A DNA stretch of 64,000 bases from JACCTU01 sp963798985 (GCA_963798985.1 CAWCVL010000007.1:372001-436000), one strand, 5' to 3'; counted from the first letter of the stretch, positions 8,381-17,287 are shown. A program made the numbers and translations. The notes: generated by a model not told the origin, from the letters alone.

Positions 8381-9545
8381 CATCCGCGCCGCGCGCGAGC
8401 GGATCCGTGGCGCCGCGCGCGAGACGCCGGTCTACGTCTCCGAGTCCTTCGAGCGCATGACCGGGCGCGAGGTGTGGCTGAAGGCCGAGAACCTCCAGCG
8501 CACGGGCTCGTTCAAGATCCGCGGCGCGGTGAACTGCGTCGCGACGCTCTCGGACGAAGAGCGCGCGTCGGGCGTCGTCGCGGTGAGCGCCGGCAACCAC
8601 GCGCAGGCGGTCGCGTGGGCGGCGCGCCAGGCCGGGATCGACGCGACGATCTTCATGCCGCAGGACACGCCCGTCGCGAAGGTCGAGGCGACGCAGAACT
8701 ACGGGGCCAGGATCGAGCTCGGCGGGGAGATGTTCGACGACGCGTACGAGCATGCGCGCGCGTACGCCGACACGAGTGGCGCCACGTTCGTGCATCCCTT
8801 CGAGGACGGGCGGGTGATGGCCGGCCAGGGCACGATCGGCCTCGAGCTCGTCGAGCAACTGCCGGACGTCGGGACGATCGTCGTCCCGATCGGCGGCGGT
8901 GGGCTCGCTTCTGGCATCGCGATCGCCGCCAAGGAGCTCAGGCCGGGGCTGCGCATCGTCGGCGTGCAGGCTGCGGCCTGCGCTCCGTTCGCCGGCGGGC
9001 AGGAGCACGGGTTCACGATCGCCGAAGGGATCGCGGTCAAGAACCCCGGCGAGCTGACGAAGTCGATCGTGCGCGACCTGCTCGACGACGTCGTCACCGT
9101 CACCGACGAAGAGATCAGCAAGGCGATCGTGCTCTCGCTCGAGCGCGCGAAGCTGCTCGTCGAGGGCGCCGGCGCGGCGTCGCTTGCCGCTCTGCTCGCG
9201 GGCCGGGTCGGCGGGGAAGGAGCCGTCGTCGTGCTCCTGTCGGGCGGCAACATCGACCCGTCGCTCCTGATCACCGTGATGCGCCACGGCCTAACGCTCG
9301 CGGGCCGCTACCTCGTCGTGCGCACGCGCATCGGTGACCGGCCCGGCGAGCTCGTCAAGCTGCTCACGCGGATCGCGCAGGAACGTGTGAACCTCGTCTC
9401 GGTCGAGCACCACCGCGAGGGGATCCAGCTCTCGGTCGCGGAGACCGAGGTCGAGCTCACGCTCTCGACCCGCGACGAGGCGCACGCGCTCGGCCTCCTC
9501 GAGGCGATGCAGCGCTGGGGCTACCCCGTCGAGCGGCTGCGCTAG
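8349..9545 (+). CDS. ilvA: Threonine ammonia-lyase with C-terminal ACT domain
   Basis: A 398-residue PLP enzyme that deaminates threonine (or serine) to 2-oxobutyrate. The PLP lysine is in GSFKIRGAVN (Lys56). VSAGNHAQAVAWAA is the typical asparagine loop, IGGGGLASGIA the phosphate loop and LLSGGNID the C-terminal PLP contact. Residues ~320-398 form an ACT domain (VVRTRIGDRPGELVKLLTRIAQ), as in the short TdcB-like/TD1 form. The TTG start at 8349 lies inside meaB. Its 2-oxobutyrate product feeds propionyl-CoA, which gives a plausible link with meaB, though this is inference. Confidence 0.92.
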   Translation: MKTATAPTLADIRAARERIRGAARETPVYVSESFERMTGREVWLKAENLQRTGSFKIRGAVNCVATLSDEERASGVVAVSAGNHAQAVAWAARQAGIDATIFMPQDTPVAKVEATQNYGARIELGGEMFDDAYEHARAYADTSGATFVHPFEDGRVMAGQGTIGLELVEQLPDVGTIVVPIGGGGLASGIAIAAKELRPGLRIVGVQAAACAPFAGGQEHGFTIAEGIAVKNPGELTKSIVRDLLDDVVTVTDEEISKAIVLSLERAKLLVEGAGAASLAALLAGRVGGEGAVVVLLSGGNIDPSLLITVMRHGLTLAGRYLVVRTRIGDRPGELVKLLTRIAQERVNLVSVEHHREGIQLSVAETEVELTLSTRDEAHALGLLEAMQRWGYPVERLR

Positions 9546-9733
9546 CTGCCGGCGAGCGCAGCGCGGCGGAGCAGCGAGGCGAACGTGCCTCGACGACGGC
9601 TCTCGGGTTCCGGGGCGGGCTTGGTCGGCGCGTAGCTGATCGTCGCGACGTACCTGATCGACGCGTTGCGGAGCAGCTGGGCGTGACGCTCTCGCGCAAG
9701 ATCCTGGTGGGACAGGCCGCTGTGCATGTCCAC
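9542..9733 (-). CDS. Small hypothetical protein
   Basis: A 63-residue protein beginning MDMHSGLSHQDLARERHAQLLRN, then a short beta-like stretch, a Pro/Glu/Arg linker and RRGTFASLLRRAAL. The LARERHAQLLR block is frequent near the N-terminus of tiny actinobacterial proteins of unknown role, which is the main reason to keep it. It ends at the stop codon of ilvA on the opposite strand and starts about 40 bases beyond the end of the membrane-protein gene on the same strand. No function can be assigned. Confidence 0.45.
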   Translation of the reverse strand: MDMHSGLSHQDLARERHAQLLRNASIRYVATISYAPTKPAPEPESRRRGTFASLLRRAALAGS

Positions 9734-9772
9734 AAGACGCTCGGGCGCCCTGCGTTCTTCCCTCGACCGCCG

Positions 9773-10504
9773 CTAGCCGAGGCGCAGCACGAGCAGTGCG
9801 AGCGCAAGCGCGACGATCGCCCAGGCGAGCGCGTGGAGGGCCGCCTCGGGAGCGCGGAGCAAGGTCGTCGCGTGATCGGCTCCTCGCGGCCGTCCGTGAA
9901 CGTGATCACGCCGGAGACGCGTTCGGTACGGCGCCGGACCGTGCGCACCTGCGTCGAGAGGTGCCGCTGCGCGAGGCTGAGGAACGCCGCCAATGCTGCG
10001 GCGAGCAGGGCCTCCGGGCGGACGGTCTCGGCCGCGCCGACGTACGCCGTCAGGACGGGAAAGGCGCCCCAGGCGAGCGCGAACCAGAGGTCGGAGTGGA
10101 AACGGCCGCCGAAGAGCTCGAGGTTGTACGCCACCACGATGAACGTCCCGAAGACGACGAACGGGAGCAGCAACGGCGTCCACGCGAAGGCAGCGGCGAG
10201 ACCGATGGCCGCGGCGCCTCCGATCGACGCAGTCGCGAGCGCGACGAGGACCCGATTGGGGATCGCGGTCCGCAGCGGGCGTCCGTTGAGCTCGTCGAGC
10301 GCATGCGCGCCGACGCCGAGCGCGAGGAAGAACGCGGCGAGACCCCAGAGCAGTCGCTGGACGGGGAGGGTCGGTGCGAGCGCTGCGCCGATCGACGACA
10401 TAGGACAGATGCCAGAGCGTGTAGGGCGGGTGGAGCAGGGTGACGTAGTCGCGCCAGCCGCCGGTCTCGAGCGCGTAGAACGCCGGGCGCTGCTCGACTT
10501 TCAC
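9773..10504 (-). CDS. Multi-span membrane protein, possibly UbiA-superfamily (two frameshifts)
   Basis: About 240 residues with six or more hydrophobic segments (RLLWGLAAFFLALGVGAHA, LLLPFVVFGTFIVVAYNLE, and the C-terminal ALAWAIVALALALLVLRLG). The segment AHALDELNGRPLRTAIP recalls the first Asp-rich loop of UbiA prenyltransferases, but the full NDxxDxxxD motif is not seen, so this assignment is weak. The GTG start (10504) overlaps the methyltransferase stop as GTGA. Two one-base frameshifts (near 10392 and near 9870) are needed to join the three conserved pieces. It is translationally coupled to the methyltransferase, so a quinone or lipid role is a reasonable guess. Confidence 0.55.
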   Translation of the reverse strand: MKVEQRPAFYALETGGWRDYVTLLHPPYTLWHLSYVVDRRSARTDPPRPATALGSRRVLPRARRRRACARRAQRTPAADRDPQSGPRRARDCVDRRRRGHRSRRCLRVDAVAAPVRRLRDVHRGGVQPRALRRPFPLRPLVRARLGRLSRPDGVRRRGRDRPPGGPARRSIGGVPQPRAAAPLDAGAHGPAPYRTRLRRDHVHGRPRGADHATTLLRAPEAALHALAWAIVALALALLVLRLG

Positions 10505-11209
10505 TTCCCGCGGCCCCACATGACGACGCCGCCGCCGAAACTCAGGCGCCGAAAGCGTACGTCGGTGATGCCGGCATCCGCGCCAGATCTCTGCGAGCTG
10601 CTCGGGCGGCGGCAGCGCACGGATGCTCGGGCCGAGGAAGCGGCCCACGTCGTGCCAGCCCGCAGAGATCACGCGGCCGGCGAGCGGGAGGGCGAGTCGA
10701 ACATAGAGCTCCCAGAGTGCGCGCCAGAGCGGCGCGGGAGGGACCCGAACTCGAGCGAAGCGATCGTCCCGCCGCTGCGAGTCACGCGGACGAGCTCACG
10801 CATCGTCGCGCCTGGATCGTCGACGTAGCGGAGCAGGTACGTGAACGTCAGGGCGTCGAACTCGCCGTCGGAGAATGGCAATCGCTCGGCATTCCCGTGG
10901 ACGAGCCTCACTCGCTCTGCGAGCCCTGCCCGGTCGACGCGTTGACGACCGGCGGCGAGCATCTCGTCGCTCTGGTCGAGACCGACGACCGAGCAGCCGG
11001 TGCGACGCGCGAGCTCGATCGCGACTGCGGCGGTTCCCGACGCCACGTCGAGGACTGTCTCGGTCGGGGACGACCGACACTCGCGAGACGAGGAATCGGC
11101 GCCAGCGCGGATCCTGACCGAGCGAGAGGAGACGCGCGTACCGGTCGTACGTCGGACCGAGCGGTGCGAAGAGCTCGCGCGCGACGGCGTTCACCGGTGA
11201 CGTCGTCAT
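10501..11209 (-). CDS. UbiE/COQ5-like class I methyltransferase (three frameshifts)
   Basis: A SAM-dependent methyltransferase of about 236 residues. The N-terminal ARELFAPLGPTYDRYARLLSLGQDPRWRRFL is typical of the UbiE/MenG group. TVLDVASGTAAVAIELARR is the SAM-binding loop, followed by VGLDQSDEML, NAERLPFSDGEFDALTFTYLLRYV and the late RVISAGWHDVGRFL. Frameshifts near 11073, 10738 and 10538 split it, each explained by one base and each with conserved text on both sides. ATG 11209 starts MTTSPVNAVAREL. The stop overlaps the next gene's GTG. Menaquinone or ubiquinone-like C-methylation is likely but not proven. Confidence 0.75.
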
Positions 11210-11220
11210 GAGGTGCGCGG

Positions 11221-12539
11221 CTACGAGCCGCAGCGGCGGAACTCGATCGTGCGGCCGCCGCGCTGCTGCCAGTCCTCGACGCCGCCGTCGAGCACCGGGC
11301 GCGCGTCGACGCCGCGGGCAGCGAGCAGGCTCGCCGCGATCCCGGCCCTGGAGCCCGTGCTGCAGATCGTGACGACCGTCCTGTCGGAGAGGCCCTCTGA
11401 GACCGCTGGGAGCAACCGATACGGGATGTGCCGCGAGCCCGCGATGTACCCCTCGTCGCGCTCGTCGGCCTCGCGCACGTCGAGCAGGACCACGCCGTCC
11501 TCCGTGACGAGTCGCTCGAGCTCGTCCAGGTCGACCGGCTCGAGCCGCTGCTCGCTGCCGGGCGGGTCGACGACGAACCCGTCCGAGCTCGAGCAGGCCG
11601 ACGGCGTTGAGGCCGCGGGCCGCCTCGTGCGCCTGAGCCTCCGAGCTCGCGTGCAGGACGATCCTGTCGCTGTCCAGGACGAACGCGGCCTTCGTCGAGA
11701 AGGAGCCGCCCGAGAGCGGCACGTTGAGCGCGCCGGCGAGATGCCCCGCGGCGGACTCTGTCGGCATCGCGAACGTCGAGCACGGTCGCGCCTCGCAGGT
11801 CGCCGGCGGGGGAGAGGGCCGGACGCGCGCCCACGAACGGGCCGCGGTTGAGCGCGACGATCGCGTCCATGTTCGGTGGTCGCGGCGCGTTCTTCGAGAG
11901 TGCGTCCGCGACGAAGTCGTCGACGACGTCGATGCGGAGCGCGGCGTTCGAGCGGCGCTCGTTACCGATCGTCGACGAAGGGTCCGAGCTCATCGCGGCG
12001 CCGCAGAGCGACCCCGCGACGTGTCCGGGGTACACGGCGACGTCGTCCGGGAGCTCCTCGAGCCGGCGGAGGCTGTGGAAGAGGCCCTCGGCGCCCTCCG
12101 CGGCCCCGACCGCGAGGTCCGGCCGAGCAGCGTCGCCGACGAACAGCGAGTCGCCGGTGAGCAGCACTCGCTCGTCGATGAGGAGCGCACAGTGCTCGGG
12201 GCGGTGCCCCGGCGTGTGCAGCACGCGCACCGTGACCTCGCCGACGTCCAGCACGTCGCCGTCGACGAGCGGATCGAAGTCGTACTCCGGCTCGGCGAGC
12301 GGGTGGATGGAGACGCGCACGCCGTGCTCGAGCGCGAGCCGCCCGTGTCCGGCCACGTGGTCCGCGTGCGTGTGGGTCTCGACGGCGCGCACGATGCGCA
12401 ACCCATGCCGGTCGGCCTCCTCGACGTACTGCTCGATCGCGAACGCGGGGTCGACGACGATCGCTTCACCGGCCTGCTCGGAGCCGATCAGGTAGGAGGC
12501 GCAGCCGAGGTCGGAGTCGACGAATTGTCGAAACAGCAT
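11221..12539 (-). CDS. MBL-fold hydrolase with two rhodanese domains (persulfide dioxygenase-like; two frameshifts)
   Basis: About 440 residues. The N-terminal metallo-beta-lactamase domain has the metal motif THTHADHVAG (His56, His58, Asp60, His61), LHTPGHRPEH and LTGDSLFVGD. Two rhodanese domains follow. The first lacks an active-site Cys; the second has CSTGSRAGIAASLL with a normal Cys loop. This is the layout of persulfide dioxygenase/sulfurtransferase-type proteins that handle sulfane sulfur in the cytosol. Frameshifts near 11765 and near 11590 split it. The ATG at 12539 starts MLFRQFVDSDLGCASYLIG. A short motif shared with the next minus-strand gene lies about 75 bases upstream. Confidence 0.85.
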
Positions 12540-12612
12540 GAGAGCAGCTTATACCTGTGATAAGGAGTCGTTACCGTGCAACCCGCCGGACCAACCGTAC
12601 CACCCGGCCTCG

Positions 12613-12627
12613 CTAGCTTTCCTGAAG
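12613..12627 (-). promoter_or_regulatory. Shared upstream motif, copy 1 (putative promoter element)
   Basis: CTTCAGGAAAGCTAG on the minus strand, 74 bases before the ATG of the MBL/rhodanese gene. The same 15 bases occur at 12974-12988, 62 bases before another minus-strand gene. The same position and orientation before two starts suggests a promoter or operator; which sigma factor or regulator binds is unknown. Confidence 0.4.
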
Positions 12628-12744
12628 TAAGCGAGTCCGGGCGTTCCAGGGGAATCCCGACTGCTCGTCCTCTCGGGTCCTCACGCGTAGCGGGTCGCGT
12701 AGGCGCGCTGTCGCGCCCGGACAAACCGACAACCTGACGGACTC

Positions 12745-12912
12745 CTAACCGAAGCGGAGCGACTTACGTATCGCGGGCATCTCTTCGAGAGACTTGTCTA
12801 TGCCCTGCAACGCGGTGACGATTGCGCCCAGTTCTTTCCTCAGTTCTGCGAGCTCGCTGGCGATCTGTTGAAGGTGCTCCGCGGTCGCCTGTGAATTCGG
12901 GTCTGTGGTCAT
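12745..12912 (-). CDS. Small coiled-coil protein
   Basis: A 55-residue protein, MTTDPNSQATAEHLQQIASE..., with a regular heptad of Leu/Ile/Ala through LQQIASELAELRKELGAIVTALQGIDKSLEEM, so a short coiled coil that probably dimerises. A polar N-terminus and a Lys/Arg-rich end complete it. No family is recognised. It lies between the MBL/rhodanese gene and the acyl-CoA dehydrogenase, all on the minus strand, and has its own copy of the 15-base upstream motif, which argues that it is a real, separately expressed gene. Confidence 0.6.
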   Translation of the reverse strand: MTTDPNSQATAEHLQQIASELAELRKELGAIVTALQGIDKSLEEMPAIRKSLRFG

Positions 12913-12973
12913 TCCGGGGATTATCGTCGACCCCACGGGTACGCGGAATCGGCTCCCCGCCTGTTCGCTCGCA

Positions 12974-12988
12974 CTAGCTTTCCTGAAG
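12974..12988 (-). promoter_or_regulatory. Shared upstream motif, copy 2 (putative promoter element)
   Basis: A second identical copy of CTTCAGGAAAGCTAG on the minus strand, 62 bases before the ATG of the 55-residue coiled-coil gene and just before the end of the acyl-CoA dehydrogenase gene. See 12613-12627. Confidence 0.4.
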
Positions 12989-12992
12989 CGTT

Positions 12993-14126
12993 TTAGAGGC
13001 CGATCAGGCGCGCGATGACCATGCGCTGCACCTCGTTCGTGCCCTCGCCGATCTCCAGGATCTTCTGGTCGCGGAAGAGCCGCGAGATCGGGGACTCCTC
13101 CATGAACCCGTAGCCGCCGTGGATCTGCAGCGCGGCGTTCGCGGCCCGATTCGAGAGCAAGCCCGTGTACAGCTTCGCCATCGCGGCCTCGCGGGCGAAC
13201 GGGCGCTTCTGATCCTTGAGCCACGCCGCCTTGTAGACGAGCGCGCGGCCCGCCTCGATCTCCGTCGCCATGTCGGCGAGTGCGAACTGGACCGCCTGGA
13301 ACTTCGCGATCGGCTTGCCGAACTGCTCGCGCTCCTTCGCGTAGGCGAACGCGAGGTCGTACGCGCCCTGCGCCAGACCGACGCCCATCGACGCAACCGA
13401 GATGCGACCTCCGTCGAGGATCTCGAGGAACTGCTTGAAGCCTTCACCGCGCGGCCCCAGCAGGTTCCCTTCGGGTAGAGCGACGTCCTTGAACGAGAGC
13501 TCGCGCGTGTCGGAGGCGCGCCAGCCGAGCTTGTGCATCGGCGGCCCGATCTCGTAGCCGGGCGTTCCGTTCGGGACGACCAAGTTCGAGATTTCGCCAT
13601 CGCCGGTGCTCGCCGTGATCGTCACGCAGGCAGTGATGTCGGTGCCGGCGTTCGTGATGAACAGCTTCGAGCCGTTGACCACCCACTGCCCGTCGCGCAG
13701 CTCGGCGGTCGTGCGCGTGTTGCCCGCGTCGGAGCCGGCGCCGGCCTCGGTCAGCCCGAACGCCGCCAGCTTCTGCCCGGACGCGAGCTCGGGGAGCCAC
13801 TCGCGCTTCTGCGCCTCGGTGCCGTAGTAGAAGATCGGGAGCGTCCCGAGCGAGTGGTGCGCCGCCACGGTGATCGCGACCGACGAGTCGATCCGGGTCA
13901 GCTCCTCGACCGCGATCGCGTACGAGACCGTGTCCGCTCCCGCGCCGCCGTACTCCTCGGGGATCGTCATCCCCATCAGCCCGAGGTCGGCGAGCTCGGC
14001 TACGAGCTCGTACGGAAAACGCCCCTCGCGGTCGAGCTCCTCGGCGACCGGCGCGACCCGCTGCTCCGCGAAATCGCGGACCGTGGAGCGGACGAGCTCG
14101 TGCTCTTCGGTCAGATCGAGGTTCAT
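12993..14126 (-). CDS. Acyl-CoA dehydrogenase (short/branched-chain or isovaleryl-CoA type)
   Basis: A 377-residue FAD enzyme that makes the 2,3-double bond of an acyl-CoA. FGLTEAGAGSDAGNTRT and LFITNAGTD are the two ACADS signatures. REQFGKPIAKFQAVQFALADM and LQIHGGYGFMEESPISRLFRDQKI are the C-terminal FAD/helical motifs, and EGTNEVQR carries the catalytic Glu (361). The start chosen is ATG 14126 (MNLDLTEEHELVR); upstream in-frame sequence is not conserved. With the biotin carboxylase, enoyl-CoA hydratase and MCC-like beta subunit in this window it fits leucine/isovaleryl-CoA breakdown, but the substrate is not certain. Confidence 0.9.
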   Translation of the reverse strand: MNLDLTEEHELVRSTVRDFAEQRVAPVAEELDREGRFPYELVAELADLGLMGMTIPEEYGGAGADTVSYAIAVEELTRIDSSVAITVAAHHSLGTLPIFYYGTEAQKREWLPELASGQKLAAFGLTEAGAGSDAGNTRTTAELRDGQWVVNGSKLFITNAGTDITACVTITASTGDGEISNLVVPNGTPGYEIGPPMHKLGWRASDTRELSFKDVALPEGNLLGPRGEGFKQFLEILDGGRISVASMGVGLAQGAYDLAFAYAKEREQFGKPIAKFQAVQFALADMATEIEAGRALVYKAAWLKDQKRPFAREAAMAKLYTGLLSNRAANAALQIHGGYGFMEESPISRLFRDQKILEIGEGTNEVQRMVIARLIGL

Positions 14127-14220
14127 CGCCCTGGGCGCCGCATCGCGGCTCGGGATGCTATCCGACGCCCTTTCTAGGCTGCGGGTGCGGGTTTCACCGC
14201 CCTTTACCCACCCGGTCACC

Positions 14221-14433
14221 ATGCCGACAACGACCCTGATGCGGTCTGCGACCCGCGAGCCGAGCGTCGAAGCGCTCCTTCTGCGGCTGGAAGCGTTGAC
14301 GCGTGAGCGTCAAGACCTCCGGCTGGGCCTCGCGGAGGCGCCGAAGCTCGAGCAGAACCGGCTGGCGATCGTCGAGGCGCAGTGGAACCTCTCCCACGCG
14401 CTGATCCGCCGCTACCTACCCGTGGCTGCGTAG
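14221..14433 (+). CDS. Small hypothetical protein
   Basis: A 70-residue protein starting MPTTTLMRSATREPSVEALL. It is mainly one long amphipathic helix with regular Leu/Ala spacing (LLLRLEALTRERQDLRLGLAE...LEQNRLAIVEAQWNLSHALIRRYL). No domain is recognised. It lies divergently from the acyl-CoA dehydrogenase and 14 bases before the SCP2-like gene, with which it is probably co-transcribed. Confidence 0.5.
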   Translation: MPTTTLMRSATREPSVEALLLRLEALTRERQDLRLGLAEAPKLEQNRLAIVEAQWNLSHALIRRYLPVAA

Positions 14434-14447
14434 TAGGCTCCGCGCCC

Positions 14448-14753
14448 ATGAACACCAGAGAATTCTTCGAGGGCCTCGAGTCGCGCGTCGACGCGTCCAA
14501 GACGGCCGGCATGAACAACTCGTACCTCTTCGACATCGAGGGTGAGGGGCAGTGGAAGGTCGACGTCACCGACGGGGGCGTCTCGGTGACCGAAGGTGGC
14601 GGCGACGACGCCGACGTGACGATCACGAGCTCCGCCGAAACGTTCGAGAAGATCGCCTCCGGCGACCTGAACCCGACCTCCGCATACATGAGCGGCAAGC
14701 TCAAGATCAAGGGTGACATGGGCGCCGCGATGAAGCTGCAGAAGCTCTTCTAG
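14448..14753 (+). CDS. SCP2 sterol-transfer-domain protein
   Basis: A 101-residue single-domain protein of the SCP2 family. NSYLFDIEGEGQWKVDVTDGGVSV, then DADVTITSSAETFEKIASGDLNPTSAYMSGKLKIKGD and MKLQKLF are the typical beta strands and helices of the SCP2 fold. The domain has a hydrophobic tunnel that binds fatty acyl or sterol-like ligands, and bacterial copies are often linked with acyl-CoA metabolism. The ATG at 14448 follows closely after the 70-residue gene, and its stop abuts the next gene's TTG. The acyl-CoA dehydrogenase runs in the opposite direction nearby. Confidence 0.85.
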   Translation: MNTREFFEGLESRVDASKTAGMNNSYLFDIEGEGQWKVDVTDGGVSVTEGGGDDADVTITSSAETFEKIASGDLNPTSAYMSGKLKIKGDMGAAMKLQKLF

Positions 14754-15308
14754 TTGTCGTACTACGGAGTCCTGCTGTTCGTGCACGTGTTCGGCGTGGC
14801 GATCTGGCTCGGCACCGGGTTTGCGCTGCTCGTGCTCGGCGACCGGTTCGGGCGCGCCGGAGACGACCACGCGCTGCAATCGCTGTTCGGCCAGGCCGAG
14901 TGGCTTGCGACGCGCATCTTCATCCCGGTCTCGTTGATCGCGGTGGTCACCGGGATCCTGCTCGTGATCGACGGGCCGTGGTCGTTCGACCAGCTGTGGG
15001 TGCTCCTCGGGCTCGCCGGCTTCGTCATCACGTTCCTGACGGGCCTCTTGCTGATCAAGCCCGAGTCGGAGCGGATCGCCGCCGAGCTGGCCCGCGACGG
15101 GATGACGACGGAGGCTGCGCGTTCGATCAGCTCCATGTTCGCGCGGCAGCGGATCGACTACACGGTGATCGCGCTCGTCGTTGCCGACATGACGCTGAAG
15201 CCGACGGGCGACGACGTCTTGACGTTGGTGCTGATGGCCGCCGTGTTGGCTGCTGTCGTGGTGCTCGTCGTGCGCAGCGAGCGCAGTTCCGCGCTCCGTT
15301 CCGCCTGA
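14754..15308 (+). CDS. DUF2269-like integral membrane protein
   Basis: A 184-residue membrane protein with four hydrophobic segments: YYGVLLFVHVFGVAIWLGTGFA, IFIPVSLIAVVTGILLVI, LWVLLGLAGFVITFLTGLLLI, and a C-terminal VLTLVLMAAVLAAVVVLVV. The N-terminal VHVFGVAIWLGT with His and Gly-Thr is typical of the predicted integral membrane family DUF2269, whose role is unknown. The TTG start directly follows the SCP2 stop codon, so the two are in one operon. The convergent carboxylase gene ends immediately after it. Confidence 0.7.
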   Translation: MSYYGVLLFVHVFGVAIWLGTGFALLVLGDRFGRAGDDHALQSLFGQAEWLATRIFIPVSLIAVVTGILLVIDGPWSFDQLWVLLGLAGFVITFLTGLLLIKPESERIAAELARDGMTTEAARSISSMFARQRIDYTVIALVVADMTLKPTGDDVLTLVLMAAVLAAVVVLVVRSERSSALRSA

Positions 15309-16928
15309 CTACTCCTCGAGCTCGACCAGGAGCGTGCCGCCGGCGACGCGGTCGCCCTCCTTGACGTGCACTGCACGGACGGTCGCCTGGTAGGGCGACA
15401 CCACCGGGGTCTCCATCTTCATCGCTTCGAGGACGAGCAGCGTCTGCCGCGGCGCCACGGCGTCGCCGGGTGCGACTGCGACCCGGATCACCGTGCCCGG
15501 CATCGGCGCGGTGAGCGCGCTTTGCTCCGCGCCCGGCGCGGCGTGCTCGTGGGCAGCGCTGTCGACGTCCGGAGGAGCCTGCGGCGCCGGAGCCGCGAGG
15601 TTGAGGCGCCAACCGCCGCGCCACGCGGCGTCGGCGGGGCGGGGCGGCGGCTCGGAGAGCGGCGGGTTCTCGACGAGAAACGCCGTCGTCGTGTGCCCCG
15701 CCCGCACGTTCGGGTGCCCGACGAGCCAGCGCAGGAACGGGAGGTTCGTGACGACGCCCTCCACCTCGGTCTCCGCGAGGGCGCCTCGCAGCTTCGCAAG
15801 CGCCTCCGGGCGCGTCTCGGCGTGCGCGATCAGCTTCGCGATCATCGGGTCGTAGTCGAGCGCGATCTCGTCTCCCTCCTCGACGCCCGCATCGACGCGG
15901 ATGCCCGTTGGCAGGCGCAGACGTTCGAGCTTCCCGCCCTGCGGGAGGAACGTCCGGGGGTCCTCGGCGTACAGCCGCACCTCGACCGCGTGGCCGAGCA
16001 GCATGCCGTTGCCCACGTCGAGCGGGTCGCCCTGCGCGATGCGCAGCTGCTGCTTGACGAGATCGACGCCGGTCACGAGCTCGGTCACGGGATGCTCGAC
16101 CTGAATGCGTCCGTTCAGCTCGAGGAACCAGAAGTCGCGCCCCGCGAGCATGAACTCGGCCGTTCCCGCGCCCCGATAGCCGATCGCTTGCGCGAACGCG
16201 ACCGCCGCCCCGCTGATCTGTTCGCGGAGCGCGGGGTCGAGCGCGGCGGACGGTGCCTCCTCGAGCACCTTCTGGTGACGGCGTTGCACGGAGCACTCGC
16301 GCTCGCCGAGCGAGACGACCGTGCCGTGGGCGTCGCCGAGGAGTTGGATCTCGATGTGCCGCGGCCGCTCGACGTAGCGCTCTGCGAATACCGTGCCGTC
16401 GCCGAACGCGGCCTCGGCTTCGCGGCTCGCCGCCGCCCGAGCCTCGTCGAGCTCCTGGAGACTCCGCACGACGCGCATGCCGCGACCGCCGCCCCCTGCG
16501 GCTGCCTTCAGGATCAGCGGGAAGCCGAGCTCAGTGGGCTCACCCGACTCGACGACGGGCACGCCCGCCTCGCGCGCGACCTCTTTCGAGCGGAGCTTGT
16601 CGCCGGCCGTCTCGAGCGCCTCGGGCGTCGGCCCGACCCATGTGAGCCCCGCCGCCTCGACCGCGCGCGCAAACTCGGCGTTCTCCGCGAGGAAGCCGTA
16701 GCCGGGATGGATCGCGTCGGCGCCCGACTCCTTCGCCGCGCGGATGTGCTCCTCGGACGCGAGGTACGACGCGATCTCGACGGTCTCGCCGGCGGAGCGG
16801 GCGTGCAGGGCGCCGCTGTCGTCCGGCGGCGCCACGGCGACCGTCTCGAGCCCGAGCTCGCGGCACGCGCGGAAGACGCGGAGCGCGATCTCGCCGCGGT
16901 TCGCGACGAGGAGTTTCCGGATCGCCAT
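15309..16928 (-). CDS. Acyl-CoA carboxylase alpha subunit (biotin carboxylase + biotin carrier)
   Basis: A 539-residue biotin-dependent carboxylase alpha chain. Residues 1-~440 are the biotin carboxylase (LLVANRGEIALRVFRACRELG, HPGYGFLAENAEFA, KAAAGGGGRGMRVV, FLELNGRIQVEHPVTELVTG). The C-terminal ~70 residues are the biotin carrier with LEAMKMETP (biotinyl Lys504). It makes carboxybiotin for a carboxyltransferase. A likely partner is the MCC-like beta subunit at 29.6-31.2 kb, but acetyl/propionyl-CoA carboxylase partners elsewhere are equally possible. NGRIQVEH has Ile where Leu/Met is usual. The reading frame is intact. Confidence 0.92.
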   Translation of the reverse strand: MAIRKLLVANRGEIALRVFRACRELGLETVAVAPPDDSGALHARSAGETVEIASYLASEEHIRAAKESGADAIHPGYGFLAENAEFARAVEAAGLTWVGPTPEALETAGDKLRSKEVAREAGVPVVESGEPTELGFPLILKAAAGGGGRGMRVVRSLQELDEARAAASREAEAAFGDGTVFAERYVERPRHIEIQLLGDAHGTVVSLGERECSVQRRHQKVLEEAPSAALDPALREQISGAAVAFAQAIGYRGAGTAEFMLAGRDFWFLELNGRIQVEHPVTELVTGVDLVKQQLRIAQGDPLDVGNGMLLGHAVEVRLYAEDPRTFLPQGGKLERLRLPTGIRVDAGVEEGDEIALDYDPMIAKLIAHAETRPEALAKLRGALAETEVEGVVTNLPFLRWLVGHPNVRAGHTTTAFLVENPPLSEPPPRPADAAWRGGWRLNLAAPAPQAPPDVDSAAHEHAAPGAEQSALTAPMPGTVIRVAVAPGDAVAPRQTLLVLEAMKMETPVVSPYQATVRAVHVKEGDRVAGGTLLVELEE

Positions 16929-16960
16929 CGCGCGCGAAGCCTACGCGCGCGTCTCGCGGG

Positions 16961-17287
16961 CTAGACCGCCCCGCGCCAGATCAGAACGAGCAGGATCACG
17001 GCCGTCACCGCGGCCACCGAGAGCACGACGAAGTTGATGACCAGGGCAGCGGTGATCGCCCGCGGGGACGCCAGCGCGGGCTGGGGGTGGGCGCCGTTCT
17101 CGGCCGCGGCGCCGTTCCCGTCAACGGCGTCTGCCACCGCGGCTGTGATGAACTGGTTCAGAGACGTGCGCTCGAGCTCCGCCTTGCGTGCGACCTCGGC
17201 GTGCAGCTCCGGCGGCATCCGCAGGAGCAGACGACCGCTATAGGCGGGCTTTCCCTCCTCGATGCGCTTCGCCTGCTGCTGCGCCAT
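16961..17287 (-). CDS. Ribbon-helix-helix (HicB/Arc-like) protein with C-terminal membrane span
   Basis: A 108-residue protein. The N-terminal half (YSGRLLLRMPPELHAEVARKAELERTSLNQFI) is the standard ribbon-helix-helix DNA-binding unit seen in HicB/Arc-type regulators. After a Gly/Ala linker comes one strong membrane span (ALVINFVVLSVAAVTAVILLVLIW). An RHH fold tied to the membrane is unusual, because RHH proteins are normally soluble repressors. The start (17287) lies 5 bases after the stop of the sigma factor upstream on the same strand, so the two form an operon; it may modulate that sigma factor or its regulon. No toxin gene is adjacent. Confidence 0.7.
   Translation of the reverse strand: MAQQQAKRIEEGKPAYSGRLLLRMPPELHAEVARKAELERTSLNQFITAAVADAVDGNGAAAENGAHPQPALASPRAITAALVINFVVLSVAAVTAVILLVLIWRGAV

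Noticed and set aside
9773..11209. One methyltransferase-UbiA fusion gene
   Set aside because: After frame correction the methyltransferase ends in a stop (TGA at 10503-10501) that overlaps a GTG start, so two coupled genes explain the sequence better.
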